Source: Dehalococcoidia bacterium UBA2991
GTDB taxonomy: Bacteria > Chloroflexota > Dehalococcoidia > Tepidiformales > Tepidiformaceae
Reading direction: 5' to 3'
DNA length: 64,000 nucleotides
Assembly (NCBI GenBank): GCA_002346645.1
Contig: DEAD01000008.1
Span: 151,363-215,362, forward strand
Numbering within the stretch: the first letter of the stretch is position 1; the number at the start of each line of letters is the position of its first letter. The notes under the pieces were generated by a model. That model worked only from the letters and a program-made list of their open reading frames with translations, was not told where the DNA came from and searched no databases. Made by a program: the position numbers and the translations under genes. Below, piece by piece: positions 42,926 through 51,084 of the stretch.

Positions 42926-44299
42926 TCAGACACCCGACACTGTCATCTGACTTATCCGAATCGTTGGGGCAGCAGTAGAACCAAACCACGAGAGGTCGCT
43001 GCCAACCGCGTCGACGTCAGCAAGCATGGATGAGATATTTCCAGAAATATTTGCCTCGGCAACCGGGTAGGCAATGGCCCCATTCTCAATCCAGAAACCA
43101 CCTACTCCGCGAGAGTAGTCACCCGTGGTGGGATTGAACCCGAACCCCATAAGAGCGGTTACCAACAACCCTTCGGTAGTGTCCGCAACGATATCCTCAG
43201 CAGCAGTAGCACCGGGTTCAAATATTAGATTCGCAGGGCCAGGCTCAGGCAGGGAGGCAACTCCACGCTGAGCGCTTCCAGTCGTTTTAGAGTCCATGCG
43301 ACGGGCCGTGTAGCAGTCAAAAAGGAACCCCGCGAAGCGCCCCTCCTCAAAAAGAACATTTCGGCGAGCGCTCACTCCTTCTCCATCGAACGGCCGGCTC
43401 CCTGCTCGAGCAGGGAGGGTCGGATCGTCAACAACATTAACGAGGGGAGAGGCGATCAATTCGCCAACTCGACCAGCGAGAAACGTAGCCCCACGGTAGA
43501 GAGCCCCACCAGTTGCACAGCCAGCCACGTCTCCAGCAAGACGAGCCGCCATCATCGGCTCAAAAATAACTGGAACTCGTTTGGTCTCAGTCTTGCGGGC
43601 TCCCAATTGGTCCACTGCACGTTGGGCAGCTATACGACCCAGCGTCTCGGGATCCATAAGGCTGCGAAGGTTACGTTCAGCACTGAACCACCAGGCATTG
43701 CGCTTCTTTCCATCCTTATCGTCGGCCAATGCCTCAGTGGAAAGGGAGATAGAGGTAGCAGGATAGCTAGCGGCAAACCCACGGGAGTTGGCTAAAGCCA
43801 CCTCACCAATACTAGTTGAAAGGCTGGCACCTTCAGAATTCGTAATCCGGGAGTCAAAGGAAAGTGCAGCAGCTTCACAAGAACGAGCAACGTTAATGCG
43901 TTCATCCAGAGAAAGTATCTCGATTCGTTCGTCGTAGAGCTGCAGAGAATCAGCGCCTTTGGAAGCAAGTGACTCAGGTTCAGGAAGGCCAGCAAACTCG
44001 TCAGGGGCAGAAATAGCCGCCAGCTCGACAGTGTCAGCAACGAACTGCTCAAAAGCAGCATCAGTGAAGTCGGAAGTGGAGCAGACAGCTGTGCGACCAC
44101 CGGTGATAACCCGCAGGCCAAGGGAACGAGAAGTCGCCTCAATTAACTTCTCGATTTCCCCCAGGCGGATTGAGACAGTTGACTCGGTTTGGGCATTAGC
44201 GAACGCGTCACACTGCTCAGCCCCGTAAGAGGAAGCAAGGTCGACTGCGCGGCCTACAAGCTCGAGGGGGGACGTCTCAACCAAGCTGGGTTCCGCCAA
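42926..44299 (-). CDS. tldE: TldE/PmbA-type metalloprotease subunit
   Basis: 457 aa PmbA/TldE family. N-terminal DAFANAQTESTVSIRLGEIEKLIEATSRSLGLRVITGGRTAVCSTSDFTD and C-terminal NLIFEPGATAAEDIVADTTEGLLVTALMGFGFNPTTGDYSRGVGGFWIENGAIAYPVAEANISGN are diagnostic. TldE lacks the HExxxH zinc motif and supports TldD in a heterodimer that degrades peptides and matures some microcins. It overlaps tldD by 23 nt. Confidence 0.92.
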   Translation of the reverse strand: MAEPSLVETSPLELVGRAVDLASSYGAEQCDAFANAQTESTVSIRLGEIEKLIEATSRSLGLRVITGGRTAVCSTSDFTDAAFEQFVADTVELAAISAPDEFAGLPEPESLASKGADSLQLYDERIEILSLDERINVARSCEAAALSFDSRITNSEGASLSTSIGEVALANSRGFAASYPATSISLSTEALADDKDGKKRNAWWFSAERNLRSLMDPETLGRIAAQRAVDQLGARKTETKRVPVIFEPMMAARLAGDVAGCATGGALYRGATFLAGRVGELIASPLVNVVDDPTLPARAGSRPFDGEGVSARRNVLFEEGRFAGFLFDCYTARRMDSKTTGSAQRGVASLPEPGPANLIFEPGATAAEDIVADTTEGLLVTALMGFGFNPTTGDYSRGVGGFWIENGAIAYPVAEANISGNISSMLADVDAVGSDLSWFGSTAAPTIRISQMTVSGV

Positions 44300-45722
44300 C
44301 AGTCATAGCCGAAACCAGCACAGTGGGAAGGCCCACACCAACAGGCACAGATTGCCCCTCCTTACCGCAGGTCCAACGCCCGTCTGAGAGAGCGTAGTCG
44401 TTGGCAACCATGCTCACACGAGAAAGGGCCTCTGGCCCGTTACCAATTAGATTAGTGGTACGAAGCGGGGCTGTGATCTTGCCCTTCTCTATCAAGTAAG
44501 CCTCAGTTGTAGAGAAGACAAAGTCGCCGTTGGAGATATTCACCTGGCCCCCAGAAAAAGCCACGCAGTAGATGCCACGCTCAACGCTACCAATGACCTC
44601 ATCGGGGGTAGATGGGCCCGGAAGCATCAGGGTATTGGTCATGCGGGGCATGATGGGATGCTTAAAGGACTGGCGGCGGCCAGACCCAGTGGGCTCTGTT
44701 TTAAAGTGGCGGGCGCTAATTTCATCATGGAGATAGCCCCGTAGAACTCCACCCTCAATTAGAGTGTTTCGCTTCGTGGCATTGCCCTCATCATCAACAT
44801 TGATTGATCCACGTGACTCGTCAATGGTTGCGTCGTCAATAACTGTTACCAGCTCACTGGCAACAGACTGGCCGATACGGTCTGTGTAGTTGCTAGTGCC
44901 TTTGCGGTTGAAGTCCGCCTCCAGCCCATGACCAATGGCCTCATGGAGGAGTATTCCACTGTCACCAGCAGCAAGAACCACGGGAACTTCACCAGCGGGA
45001 GCATCAACCGCATCCTGAAGTAGCACTGCCTGGCGGGCAGCCTCTCGAGCAGTTTCTTCAGGAGTTATCCGTTCGAAGTACTCGACACCAAGCCGCCCAC
45101 CACCACCAGTTCGAGCAGTTTGGCGATTCTCACCACGCTGAGAGAGAGCCATCACGTTAAACCGCATAAGGGGCTGGACATCCCCCACGATCTGACCATC
45201 ACTTCGGGCTACAAGTACCACCTTTCGCTCGTCGCCAATGCTCGCATCAACACGAGCAATGCTGGGGTCATAAGCCCGAGCAGCGCGGTCAGCCCTCTCA
45301 AGGAGAGCTACTTTAGCAGCGGCGGGCTCGTCACTAAGAAGAGGATCGCCACCGTAATAACTCTCGGTAGCACCAACTGGGGTGGTATCGAAAACACTGG
45401 AGCTATCAGCACCTTCTCCAATACGCGCTGCAGTTCCAGCCGCCAGGCGCATGGCCTCGGGATCGAGGGACTCGGTATAGGCATAGCCGATACTGTCACC
45501 CTTCACCACGCGTATACCAACGCCCTGTTCAACGCTGCGGGCAGCTGACTTCACCTGTTGATCTTCCAGGCTAATCGCACCGTTAGTGCGATGCTCGAAG
45601 AAAAGCTCAGCGAAGTCCCCCCCCTGGGTGAGTGAATCAGAAAGAAGGGAAGCAATTCGAGCAGAGTCAATACCGTAGCGCTCAGCAAAGAACTGTTGGG
45701 CCTCTGAGGATGGTTCAGACAT
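44277..45722 (-). CDS. tldD: TldD metalloprotease subunit
   Basis: 481 aa from ATG 45722. The zinc motif is HEAIGHGLEADF (HExxxH with a later acidic/Cys ligand expected), followed by a TldD-type GSINVDDEGNATKRNTLIEGGVLRGYLHDEISARHF and LGSSGRRQSFKHPIMPRMTNT-like block. The partner tldE follows directly. The C-terminus GTQLG ends with the usual TldD/PmbA beta strand. TACCAT ends 7 nt before the ATG, suggesting a leaderless message. Confidence 0.93.
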   Translation of the reverse strand: MSEPSSEAQQFFAERYGIDSARIASLLSDSLTQGGDFAELFFEHRTNGAISLEDQQVKSAARSVEQGVGIRVVKGDSIGYAYTESLDPEAMRLAAGTAARIGEGADSSSVFDTTPVGATESYYGGDPLLSDEPAAAKVALLERADRAARAYDPSIARVDASIGDERKVVLVARSDGQIVGDVQPLMRFNVMALSQRGENRQTARTGGGGRLGVEYFERITPEETAREAARQAVLLQDAVDAPAGEVPVVLAAGDSGILLHEAIGHGLEADFNRKGTSNYTDRIGQSVASELVTVIDDATIDESRGSINVDDEGNATKRNTLIEGGVLRGYLHDEISARHFKTEPTGSGRRQSFKHPIMPRMTNTLMLPGPSTPDEVIGSVERGIYCVAFSGGQVNISNGDFVFSTTEAYLIEKGKITAPLRTTNLIGNGPEALSRVSMVANDYALSDGRWTCGKEGQSVPVGVGLPTVLVSAMTVGGTQLG

Positions 45723-45729
45723 GGCGGCA

Positions 45730-45735
45730 ATGGTA
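45730..45735 (-). promoter_or_regulatory. Candidate -10 box, tldD operon
   Basis: TACCAT on the minus strand, 7 nt before the tldD ATG; no good -35 seen. Confidence 0.35.
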
Positions 45736-45893
45736 GCGCAAGCCGTAGGATCGAAGCGAAAATATTGAAGATTATTTGAGATTTGAGCGCCTTCCACACA
45801 ACCCCGAAAAAAAGATGAGGCCCTGATTCACTTCGCAGAGAGGGCTTCCTCCCGTAGGCTTGCTTCATCGGACTTAGAAGCGAGGACAGTTTA

Positions 45894-46088
45894 ATGGCTA
45901 CCTACTCTTGTTCTTCTTGCGGCATGTCAGTTAACGCCACGTGCGGAAAATGCAACGCGCCCTTAGTCGACGACAGCCTTACTAAAGATGATGGCTCTGC
46001 AGTACAGATTTCCAAATGCCCTAATGACCACGGGAAAATCAAATCGCCAATGTGCTGCGGTGCTGATATGACTTGCGCGGTCGCATAA
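45894..46088 (+). CDS. Small cysteine-rich zinc-ribbon-like protein (64 aa)
   Basis: 64 aa with eight cysteines: YSCSSCGMSV (CxxC), TCGKCNAPL (CxxC), SKCPNDHGKIKSPMCCGADMTCAV. Two CxxC pairs and later single/CC cysteines fit a zinc ribbon or a metal-storage peptide. It uses T- and A-ending codons more than its neighbours and lies in AT-rich surroundings. I recall similar short proteins in marine bacteria of other phyla; if so, transfer is possible. Function unknown. No good Shine-Dalgarno sequence lies before the ATG. Confidence 0.65.
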   Translation: MATYSCSSCGMSVNATCGKCNAPLVDDSLTKDDGSAVQISKCPNDHGKIKSPMCCGADMTCAVA

Positions 46089-46252
46089 GAAACTTTCAAA
46101 GCTGCTTTCTTTCAATGCCTGGTTTTTAGACCACTCTTGCCTTGCATTTGATCAATTTAAAAAGCAGCACGGCACCGAACCCCACAAGTAAAAGAGAATC
46201 TGGTCGGATATGGCCCTGTCAGAAACATAGCCTGCCTGACGGACAACAGTCC
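46089..46252. other. AT-rich gap between the zinc-ribbon gene and the rib operon
   Basis: About 160 bp. An imperfect long inverted repeat (GCTGCTTT at 46101-46108 against AAAGCAGC at 46161-46168, and CAATGC against GCATTTG inside) may form a hairpin that ends the upstream transcript. Nothing coding or tRNA-like is visible. Confidence 0.4.
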
Positions 46253-46280
46253 TTGACATTGCCAACTCTGACCATAACGA
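46253..46280 (+). promoter_or_regulatory. Promoter of the rib operon
   Basis: Perfect -35 TTGACA (46253-46258), 16-bp spacer, TAACGA -10 (46275-46280). The expected start at about 46287 places the FMN aptamer at the very 5' end of the message. Confidence 0.6.
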
Positions 46281-46290
46281 TCGGGGCAAC

Positions 46291-46404
46291 GTTCTCGGGG
46301 CGAGGTGCAAATCCTCACCGGCGGTGAAAGCCCGCGACTCCGCTTAGGTGGATTGACTCGGTGAAATTCCGGGGCCGACGGTAAAAGTCCGGAGGGGAGA
46401 GGAC
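46291..46404 (+). ncRNA. FMN riboswitch (RFN element)
   Basis: The conserved RFN blocks are in order: TTCTCGGGGCGAGGTG, AATCCTCACCGGCGGT, AAAGCCCGCGA, a variable arm, TTGACTCGGTGAAATTCCG, GGGCCGACGGTAAAAGTC and CGGAGGGGAGAGGAC. The ends pair as helix P1 (GTTCTC with GAGGAC). It binds flavin mononucleotide and represses ribE-ribBA-ribH. The expression platform is the 85-nt stretch before ribE; I could not decide between a terminator and ribosome-site masking. Confidence 0.97.
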
Positions 46405-46489
46405 GCCTGGCGGCAGCCTATTGTGGCGAGTTGCGGGTATCTTCTTCCCTATCAATCCCGACGCGATAGCAAAGAAAACGCGAGGCGGG

Positions 46490-47089
46490 ATGTTCACCGG
46501 CATCATCGAAGAGCTTGGCAAGGTCCTGGATAGCAGAGAGGGACAACTTCTTATAGGCGCGCCCCTGGTCGCGTCGAGTTCTGCGCTTGGGGACTCCATT
46601 GCTATAAACGGAGTAGATCTAACGGTAGCGGAGCTGGATGGCAAAACATTCTTCGCAAACCTAATGCCAGAGACCTACCGTCGCTCTGCGCTAGGAGATC
46701 TTCAGCCAGGAGACCTGGTCAATCTTGAGCGCAGTGTGCGACCGAACGACCGCCTGAGTGGACACATTGTGAGAGGTGTTACTGAAGGTGTAGGAGAGAT
46801 TGTCGCTATTGATTCCGAGGAAGATGCTCTCATTCTGCGAGTTCAAGCCCCGCCAGATCTGCTGCGATACACAGTGGTGAAAGGCCCAGTTTGCATCGAT
46901 GGAGTGAGCCTTACCATTATCGCAAAGGACCAATCGACGTTAGCAGTCTCCCTAGTGCAATACACACAAGAGCACACCAACCTTGTAGGAAAAGGAGTGG
47001 GAGCACGGGTGAACCTAGAGACCGATATCCTCGCACGCTACGTTGAGCAATTCGTGACGGAGCCTTCGACAACAGGAGAGCCAACGTGA
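46490..47089 (+). CDS. ribE: Riboflavin synthase, alpha subunit
   Basis: 199 aa from the ATG at 46490 (MFTGIIEELGKVL), GAGGCGGG just upstream. Two lumazine-binding domains: first MFTGIIEE...AINGVDLTVAEL...TYRRSALGDLQPGDLVNLERSVR, second MSGHIVRGVTEGVG-like SGHIVRGVTEG...GVSLTII...YTQEHTNLVGKGVGARVNLETDILARYVEQ. Converts two lumazines to riboflavin. First gene of the FMN-riboswitch operon. Confidence 0.95.
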   Translation: MFTGIIEELGKVLDSREGQLLIGAPLVASSSALGDSIAINGVDLTVAELDGKTFFANLMPETYRRSALGDLQPGDLVNLERSVRPNDRLSGHIVRGVTEGVGEIVAIDSEEDALILRVQAPPDLLRYTVVKGPVCIDGVSLTIIAKDQSTLAVSLVQYTQEHTNLVGKGVGARVNLETDILARYVEQFVTEPSTTGEPT

Positions 47090-48333
47090 CGAACAGTAGT
47101 GAACGAATTTCTATCGGGGTAGAAGAAGCAATCGAGGAGTATCGCAAGGGGCGGTTCGTCATCATCGCCGACGACGAGGATCGGGAGAATGAGGGCGATC
47201 TCACAATACCTGCAGAGTACGTAACCCCAGAAACGATCAACTTCATGGCGCGCTATGCACGCGGGCTCATCTGCATAGCATTGACGGGTGATCGAGTAGA
47301 TAAGTTGCGCCTACCAATGATGGTGGAAGATCGAACTAACGACTCACCTTTTGGGACACCCTTCACAGTCTCGGTAGAGGCACGTACCGGTGTCTCCACC
47401 GGAATCAGTGCTGCAGATCGGGCGCGGACCGTGCAGGTCCTGCTCAACCCTGAGACCCAACCTGAGGACCTTGTGCGGCCCGGGCACATGTTCCCCCTCA
47501 GAGCGCAAGAGGGGGGCGTGTTAGTGCGTGCTGGACAGACAGAGGCAAGTGTCGACCTCTGCCTACTAGCAGGGATGCGCCCCGCTGCAGTGATCTGCGA
47601 AATCATGAAGGGTGACGGAGAAATGGCGCGGATGCCGGAGCTACAACGATTTGCTCGTCGCCATGGCCTAAAGATTCTAACGACTAACGCGATCATTAAA
47701 CATCGACTGAAAACCGAACGGCTCGTCAAACGGGTAGCAGAAACACACCTGCCCACACCGATGGGCGAAATGACAATTGTGGCCTACCAAGGAAAGTATG
47801 CGAGCGAAGAAGAAGTTGCAGTGGTAAAAGGCGATATCGACCCTGCAGAACCAGTGCTCGTGCGCGTCCACGATCAATGTTTCACAGGGGATGTACTGCA
47901 CTCCATGCGTTGCGATTGCGGCGAGCAGAAGGACCTAGCATTGAAGCTCATCGGGGAGGAGGGTGGCGTTTTTCTCTACTTGGGACAGGAAGGCAGAGGA
48001 ATTGGCCTTCACAACAAGCTGCGTGCCTATCGCCTACAAGACGACGGAATGGATACCGTAGACGCCAACCTTGCACTGGGCCTTCCTGCAGATGGCCGCG
48101 ACTACGGGATAGCAATGCAGATTCTACTTGACCTGGGAGTGGGCAAAATGCGTCTTCTCACAAACAACCCGGACAAATTAGCTGGGCTTGAGGGATACGG
48201 CTTAGAGATCGTGGAACGTGTACCTCTAGAGACAACCCCCAATAAGTTCAACATCAACTACCTAGAGACAAAGCGCCGGCGTATGGGCCATCTGCTCGAC
48301 CAACTGGACAACGCACCCGAGGAACAGGAGTGA
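47086..48333 (+). CDS. ribBA: Bifunctional 3,4-dihydroxy-2-butanone 4-phosphate synthase / GTP cyclohydrolase II
   Basis: 415 aa. The N-terminal RibB domain has DDEDRENEGDLTIPAEYVTPETINFMARYARGLICIAL and HTTG-like GVSTGISAADRARTVQ; the C-terminal RibA domain starts about residue 210 with VLVRVHDQCFTGDVLHSMRCDCGEQ (three zinc cysteines) and GQEGRGIGLHNKLRAYRLQDDGMDTVDANLALGLPADGRDYGIAMQIL. Makes the two precursors of riboflavin. GTG start overlaps the ribE stop. A normal-sized fusion. Confidence 0.96.
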   Translation: MTNSSERISIGVEEAIEEYRKGRFVIIADDEDRENEGDLTIPAEYVTPETINFMARYARGLICIALTGDRVDKLRLPMMVEDRTNDSPFGTPFTVSVEARTGVSTGISAADRARTVQVLLNPETQPEDLVRPGHMFPLRAQEGGVLVRAGQTEASVDLCLLAGMRPAAVICEIMKGDGEMARMPELQRFARRHGLKILTTNAIIKHRLKTERLVKRVAETHLPTPMGEMTIVAYQGKYASEEEVAVVKGDIDPAEPVLVRVHDQCFTGDVLHSMRCDCGEQKDLALKLIGEEGGVFLYLGQEGRGIGLHNKLRAYRLQDDGMDTVDANLALGLPADGRDYGIAMQILLDLGVGKMRLLTNNPDKLAGLEGYGLEIVERVPLETTPNKFNINYLETKRRRMGHLLDQLDNAPEEQE

Positions 48334-48794
48334 CAGAAATCGCCCCCGACAGCAACGGCGAAGGGCTACGCGTCTGCATTGTTGTAGCTGAGTGGAACGC
48401 ATTCGTGACACACAAGCTGCTAGAGGGCGCCAAATCAGGTTTGAGAGAGAACGGGGTGCAGTCGGATGACATTACGATCGCATGGGTCCCAGGATCATTC
48501 GAAGTGCCGGCAGCAACACGATGGTCGGCGGAATCAGGCCGATTCGACGCAGTGATTGCATTGGGAACCGTCATCAAGGGTGAAACTGATCACTATGAGC
48601 ACATCGCGAGTCAGGCAGCCGCAGGCATCATGGAGACATCTCAGGCAACCGGAGTACCAGTCGTCTTTGGCGTACTGACCTGCGAGACCCCGGAACAAGC
48701 TCTCGACCGAGCAGGTGGGACGCAAGGGAACAAAGGCGAGGAGGCAGCAACGGCAGCGATCCAGATGGCGAGGTTGCGGCAGCGGCTGGCCTAA
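48330..48794 (+). CDS. ribH: 6,7-dimethyl-8-ribityllumazine synthase
   Basis: 154 aa, GTG start overlapping the ribBA stop. Family segments: CIVVAEWNAFVTHKLLEGAKSGL, VPGSFEVPAATRW, DAVIALGTVIKGETDHYEHIASQAAAGIMETSQATGVPVVFGVLTCETPEQALDRAGGTQGNKGEEAATAAIQMARL. Forms a pentamer or 60-mer capsule. No ribD is in the operon, so the deaminase/reductase step must come from elsewhere. Confidence 0.96.
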   Translation: MTEIAPDSNGEGLRVCIVVAEWNAFVTHKLLEGAKSGLRENGVQSDDITIAWVPGSFEVPAATRWSAESGRFDAVIALGTVIKGETDHYEHIASQAAAGIMETSQATGVPVVFGVLTCETPEQALDRAGGTQGNKGEEAATAAIQMARLRQRLA

Positions 48795-49624
48795 CGTCTA
48801 GCTAGATAGCGTTCCGCCGCCCATCCATTGACCTCTGGTGCGGCTATCAACCACCAACTTAGATTCCCCTGTTCCACAGGTCCTTCGAGAACCGTCACAA
48901 ATGTGTCATCGGCAAGGCAGTCAATGATCTGACCTTCAATATCAGCCTGGGCTCGGATATTGAGGCAGCTATTTGTGCCAACGACCACGGCGGGATCGCC
49001 GGGATTAAAGCGAGCAGGGGGTTGGGCGACGGTTGGGGAAGGAGTGGGAGTAGCAGTTGGCGTTTGGGGAAGGGGAGTTGGAGTTGGAGTTGGAGTTGGA
49101 GTTGGAGTTGCGGGATTAGGGGCAGGCGAGGGAGAAGTGTTTGAAGCGACAGTGACGACGGGCGCGACGGACTGTTCGCCATCGGAATCACTGCGGAAAG
49201 TATCAATTCCCCAGAAGATCCCGAATGCAATCCCGCCTGCAAGCAGCAAGCCGATAGGCACATACCAAAAGCGCACCAATCCAAATGAGGGGCGCGTACC
49301 TCGTACATCAAGTCCCAGAGAGCCGATATTGCGGGGTCGACCAACAGCCTGACGTTCTGGAATCGGCTGGGTGACCGGAGGAGAAGGACGACTAGCAGGT
49401 GGGGCTGGAGGAGAAGGACGGCCAACAGGAGAAGCTGGAGGCACGCCACCAATAGTGCGCGGAAGGGGCTGGCCCTCATGCTTACCAGGGCTAGGGCAGC
49501 CATCTCCTTCGATCCAGCAAGCAGGATGATGGACGGCCTGACAACCAGAACACTGTAGGACTGGCTCCCCAGGCGAAAAAGCAATTCTGCAGACCGGGCA
49601 TAGCCGGCGTGAAGATTGTGTCAC
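48791..49624 (-). CDS. Zinc-finger / membrane / SH3b multidomain protein
   Basis: 277 aa. The N-terminus (1-50) has a RING- or ribbon-like cysteine array: CPVCRIAFSPGEPVLQCSGCQAVHHPACWIEGDGC. A Pro/Ser-rich linker follows, then one transmembrane helix (PIGLLLAGGIAFGIFWGI). Beyond it a Pro-Thr repeat stalk (TPTPTPTPTP, encoded by six copies of a hexamer) leads to a C-terminal SH3b-like domain (GTNSCLNIRAQADIEGQIIDCLADDTFVTVLEGPVEQGNLSWWLIAAPEVNGWAAERYL). The protein probably senses or binds the wall with the SH3b while the cytoplasmic zinc domain binds partners. Specific role unknown. Confidence 0.75.
   Translation of the reverse strand: MTQSSRRLCPVCRIAFSPGEPVLQCSGCQAVHHPACWIEGDGCPSPGKHEGQPLPRTIGGVPPASPVGRPSPPAPPASRPSPPVTQPIPERQAVGRPRNIGSLGLDVRGTRPSFGLVRFWYVPIGLLLAGGIAFGIFWGIDTFRSDSDGEQSVAPVVTVASNTSPSPAPNPATPTPTPTPTPTPLPQTPTATPTPSPTVAQPPARFNPGDPAVVVGTNSCLNIRAQADIEGQIIDCLADDTFVTVLEGPVEQGNLSWWLIAAPEVNGWAAERYLARR
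49074..49109 (-). repeat. Six tandem GGAGTT hexamers
   Basis: Six perfect copies of a 6-bp unit (plus strand GGAGTT) encode Pro-Thr repeats of the linker in the zinc/SH3b protein. Slippage could vary stalk length without frameshift, because units are 6 bp. Confidence 0.9.
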
Positions 49625-49767
49625 GGATTGCTACCTATCTGGCAGTATCGAGCGGACGGTGGAGTTCGGCAAGGTGCCTTGTAGCCATCTACATTAATGA
49701 CGGCGTAGGCTGCCGCAAGCTTAAATCGAAAAAGCACCAACCTAGCGCTGACGCAACTGGGGACACT

Positions 49768-50181
49768 ATGAGCGCAAAGCGAAGACCCACCGTTGGGGTT
49801 GCAATTGTTATTCAAAATTCACTTGGCCAGGTTTTGCTGGGAAAACGCGCAGTCGGGTGGGGAGCAGGCTCTTGGTGCATCCCCTGTGGCTCAGTCGAAT
49901 GGGGAGAAGACGTGCGAGCTGCTGCCGAGCGAGAGCTCCTCGAGGAAACTGGCATTCAAGCCCAGGCTGGTGAGGTTTTAGCGGTTCACTCTAACTTTCA
50001 TGATCCTGAACGCCTCACCATCGGCATCTGGTTCACCGCTCAGAATGCCAAGGGAACGCCCTTTCCCGTTGATGGAGAACTCAGTGAAATCGACTATTTC
50101 AATCCATCCCGTCCCCCACCACTATCCTTTCCAACAGACGCTCTCGTACTCGAACAACTAGCAAATATGAAGGCTAACTAG
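49768..50181 (+). CDS. Nudix hydrolase
   Basis: 137 aa from ATG 49768 (MSAKRRPTVGVAIVIQN). The complete Nudix box is GSVEWGEDVRAAAERELLEETGI (GX5EX7REUXEEXGU) with all key Glu residues. The family splits nucleoside diphosphate-X compounds; this one may be an ADP-ribose, NADH or mutagenic-nucleotide hydrolase. The substrate is not clear. Stop overlaps that of sodX by 4 nt. Confidence 0.9.
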   Translation: MSAKRRPTVGVAIVIQNSLGQVLLGKRAVGWGAGSWCIPCGSVEWGEDVRAAAERELLEETGIQAQAGEVLAVHSNFHDPERLTIGIWFTAQNAKGTPFPVDGELSEIDYFNPSRPPPLSFPTDALVLEQLANMKAN

Positions 50182-50573
50182 CGGACCGGGCCAAATCGAT
50201 AGAAAGGCCAGTACCGCCAGATGATGCGTCCGGTGACATCAGAAAGAGGAACTGGACCAAAGGTACGACTGTCCGTGCTGTGCTCTGGGTTATCGCCAAG
50301 AAGTATCACAGCACCCTCCTCTCCAATTACCGCAACCCGCTTGGCAATAATGCGCGATTTTTCGCGGGGGTCACGCGAAAGCACCACATCACCGGGGACA
50401 GGGGGTCTCTGAGCATAAGCAAACACATCGGCGATCACATAATCACCGTGCGCGAGAGCTGGAGTCATACTCTCGCCAGTGATGGCAAACCGCGACAGCC
50501 GCCACCGAGCGAGCGCTAAGAGCGCCGCACCAGCAGCGGCTATGGCAAGGGCTTTCCGAGTTGACGTTCGAGT
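50178..50573 (-). CDS. sodX: Nickel-SOD maturation peptidase (S26 signal-peptidase family), start unclear
   Basis: Type I signal-peptidase-like protease that removes the Ni-SOD propeptide. Catalytic Ser is in the ITGESMTPALAHGD motif and the catalytic Lys in IIAKRVAVIG; GDNPEHSTDSRTFGPVP follows. A hydrophobic N-terminal helix (ALAIAAAGAALLALARW) reads in frame before the Ser. The only ATG is the one inside GESM, which would remove the catalytic Ser, so it cannot be the true start. Upstream, the frame continues with no ATG, GTG or TTG back to the sodN stop TAA at 50574-50576, and it is the same frame as sodN. A GGAAAG sequence lies 8 nt before an ATA that could be a rare start. I mark the left end of the frame as the limit. 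See findings. Confidence 0.75.
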   Translation of the reverse strand, partial: TRTSTRKALAIAAAGAALLALARWRLSRFAITGESMTPALAHGDYVIADVFAYAQRPPVPGDVVLSRDPREKSRIIAKRVAVIGEEGAVILLGDNPEHSTDSRTFGPVPLSDVTGRIIWRYWPFYRFGPVR

Positions 50574-51017
50574 TTAGCCAGCGGTGTAAAAGGGAACGTC
50601 ATCCCGGTTTTTAGAAGCCCAGAAGATATTGTGGATCGCCCCAATTGCATCCACCAGGTCCTGGGCCGCATCAACATTCACCTCAACCTTGTTCTGCGAG
50701 CAGAGCTTGGCTGCGTTCCAGAAGGTGGTATGCAGGTCAGGATTAGCTTCTAGGTGAGGCGGCTTAAAGTAATCTGTCCAGAGGATAAGCAGCTCCTGCT
50801 TGGCAACCTGAGCCTGCTCTTCCTTGATAGCAATGTAGCGGCTCTTGGTATTCTCGGTGGCGAGATCGTCGCCTTCTAGTGCCACAAGCTTCTTAGCCAT
50901 CGAGAGAACCGCTTCGGCAGCGATGCGGGCAGAGGCAGGATCATAGACGCCGCAGGGCCCATCACAGTGGGCGAAAGCAATGCGGGAAGGGCGGAGGATA
51001 TGTTCGAGCATGCTCAT
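50574..51017 (-). CDS. sodN: Nickel superoxide dismutase
   Basis: 147 aa. The nickel hook HCDGPCGVYDP begins after a 16-residue propeptide (MSMLEHILRPSRIAFA), predicted cleavage before His. The mature N-terminal His, Cys2 and Cys6 ligate Ni. The rest is the four-helix core (IAAEAVLSMAKKLVAL, SRYIAIKEEQAQVAKQELLILWTDYFKP, LWNAAKLCSQNKVEV-like, DLVDAIGAIHNIFWASK). Destroys superoxide, and needs SodX processing; sodX follows directly. Ni-SOD is common in marine bacteria and cyanobacteria, saving iron. A GGAG box lies upstream of the ATG. Confidence 0.95.
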   Translation of the reverse strand: MSMLEHILRPSRIAFAHCDGPCGVYDPASARIAAEAVLSMAKKLVALEGDDLATENTKSRYIAIKEEQAQVAKQELLILWTDYFKPPHLEANPDLHTTFWNAAKLCSQNKVEVNVDAAQDLVDAIGAIHNIFWASKNRDDVPFYTAG

Positions 51018-51084
51018 GAGAGCTCCTTCTTAGACCAGGTGTTTCGGCGGTGGAGTATAGCGGGGCAGCGGCCTATTGGCCCTT

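Noticed and set aside
49074..49109. Possible CRISPR-like or regulatory repeat
   Set aside because: It is a coding Pro-Thr hexamer repeat; there are no spacers. I saw no CRISPR array anywhere in the window.
50178..50468. sodX starting at the ATG within GESM
   Set aside because: This would delete the catalytic serine and the membrane helix.
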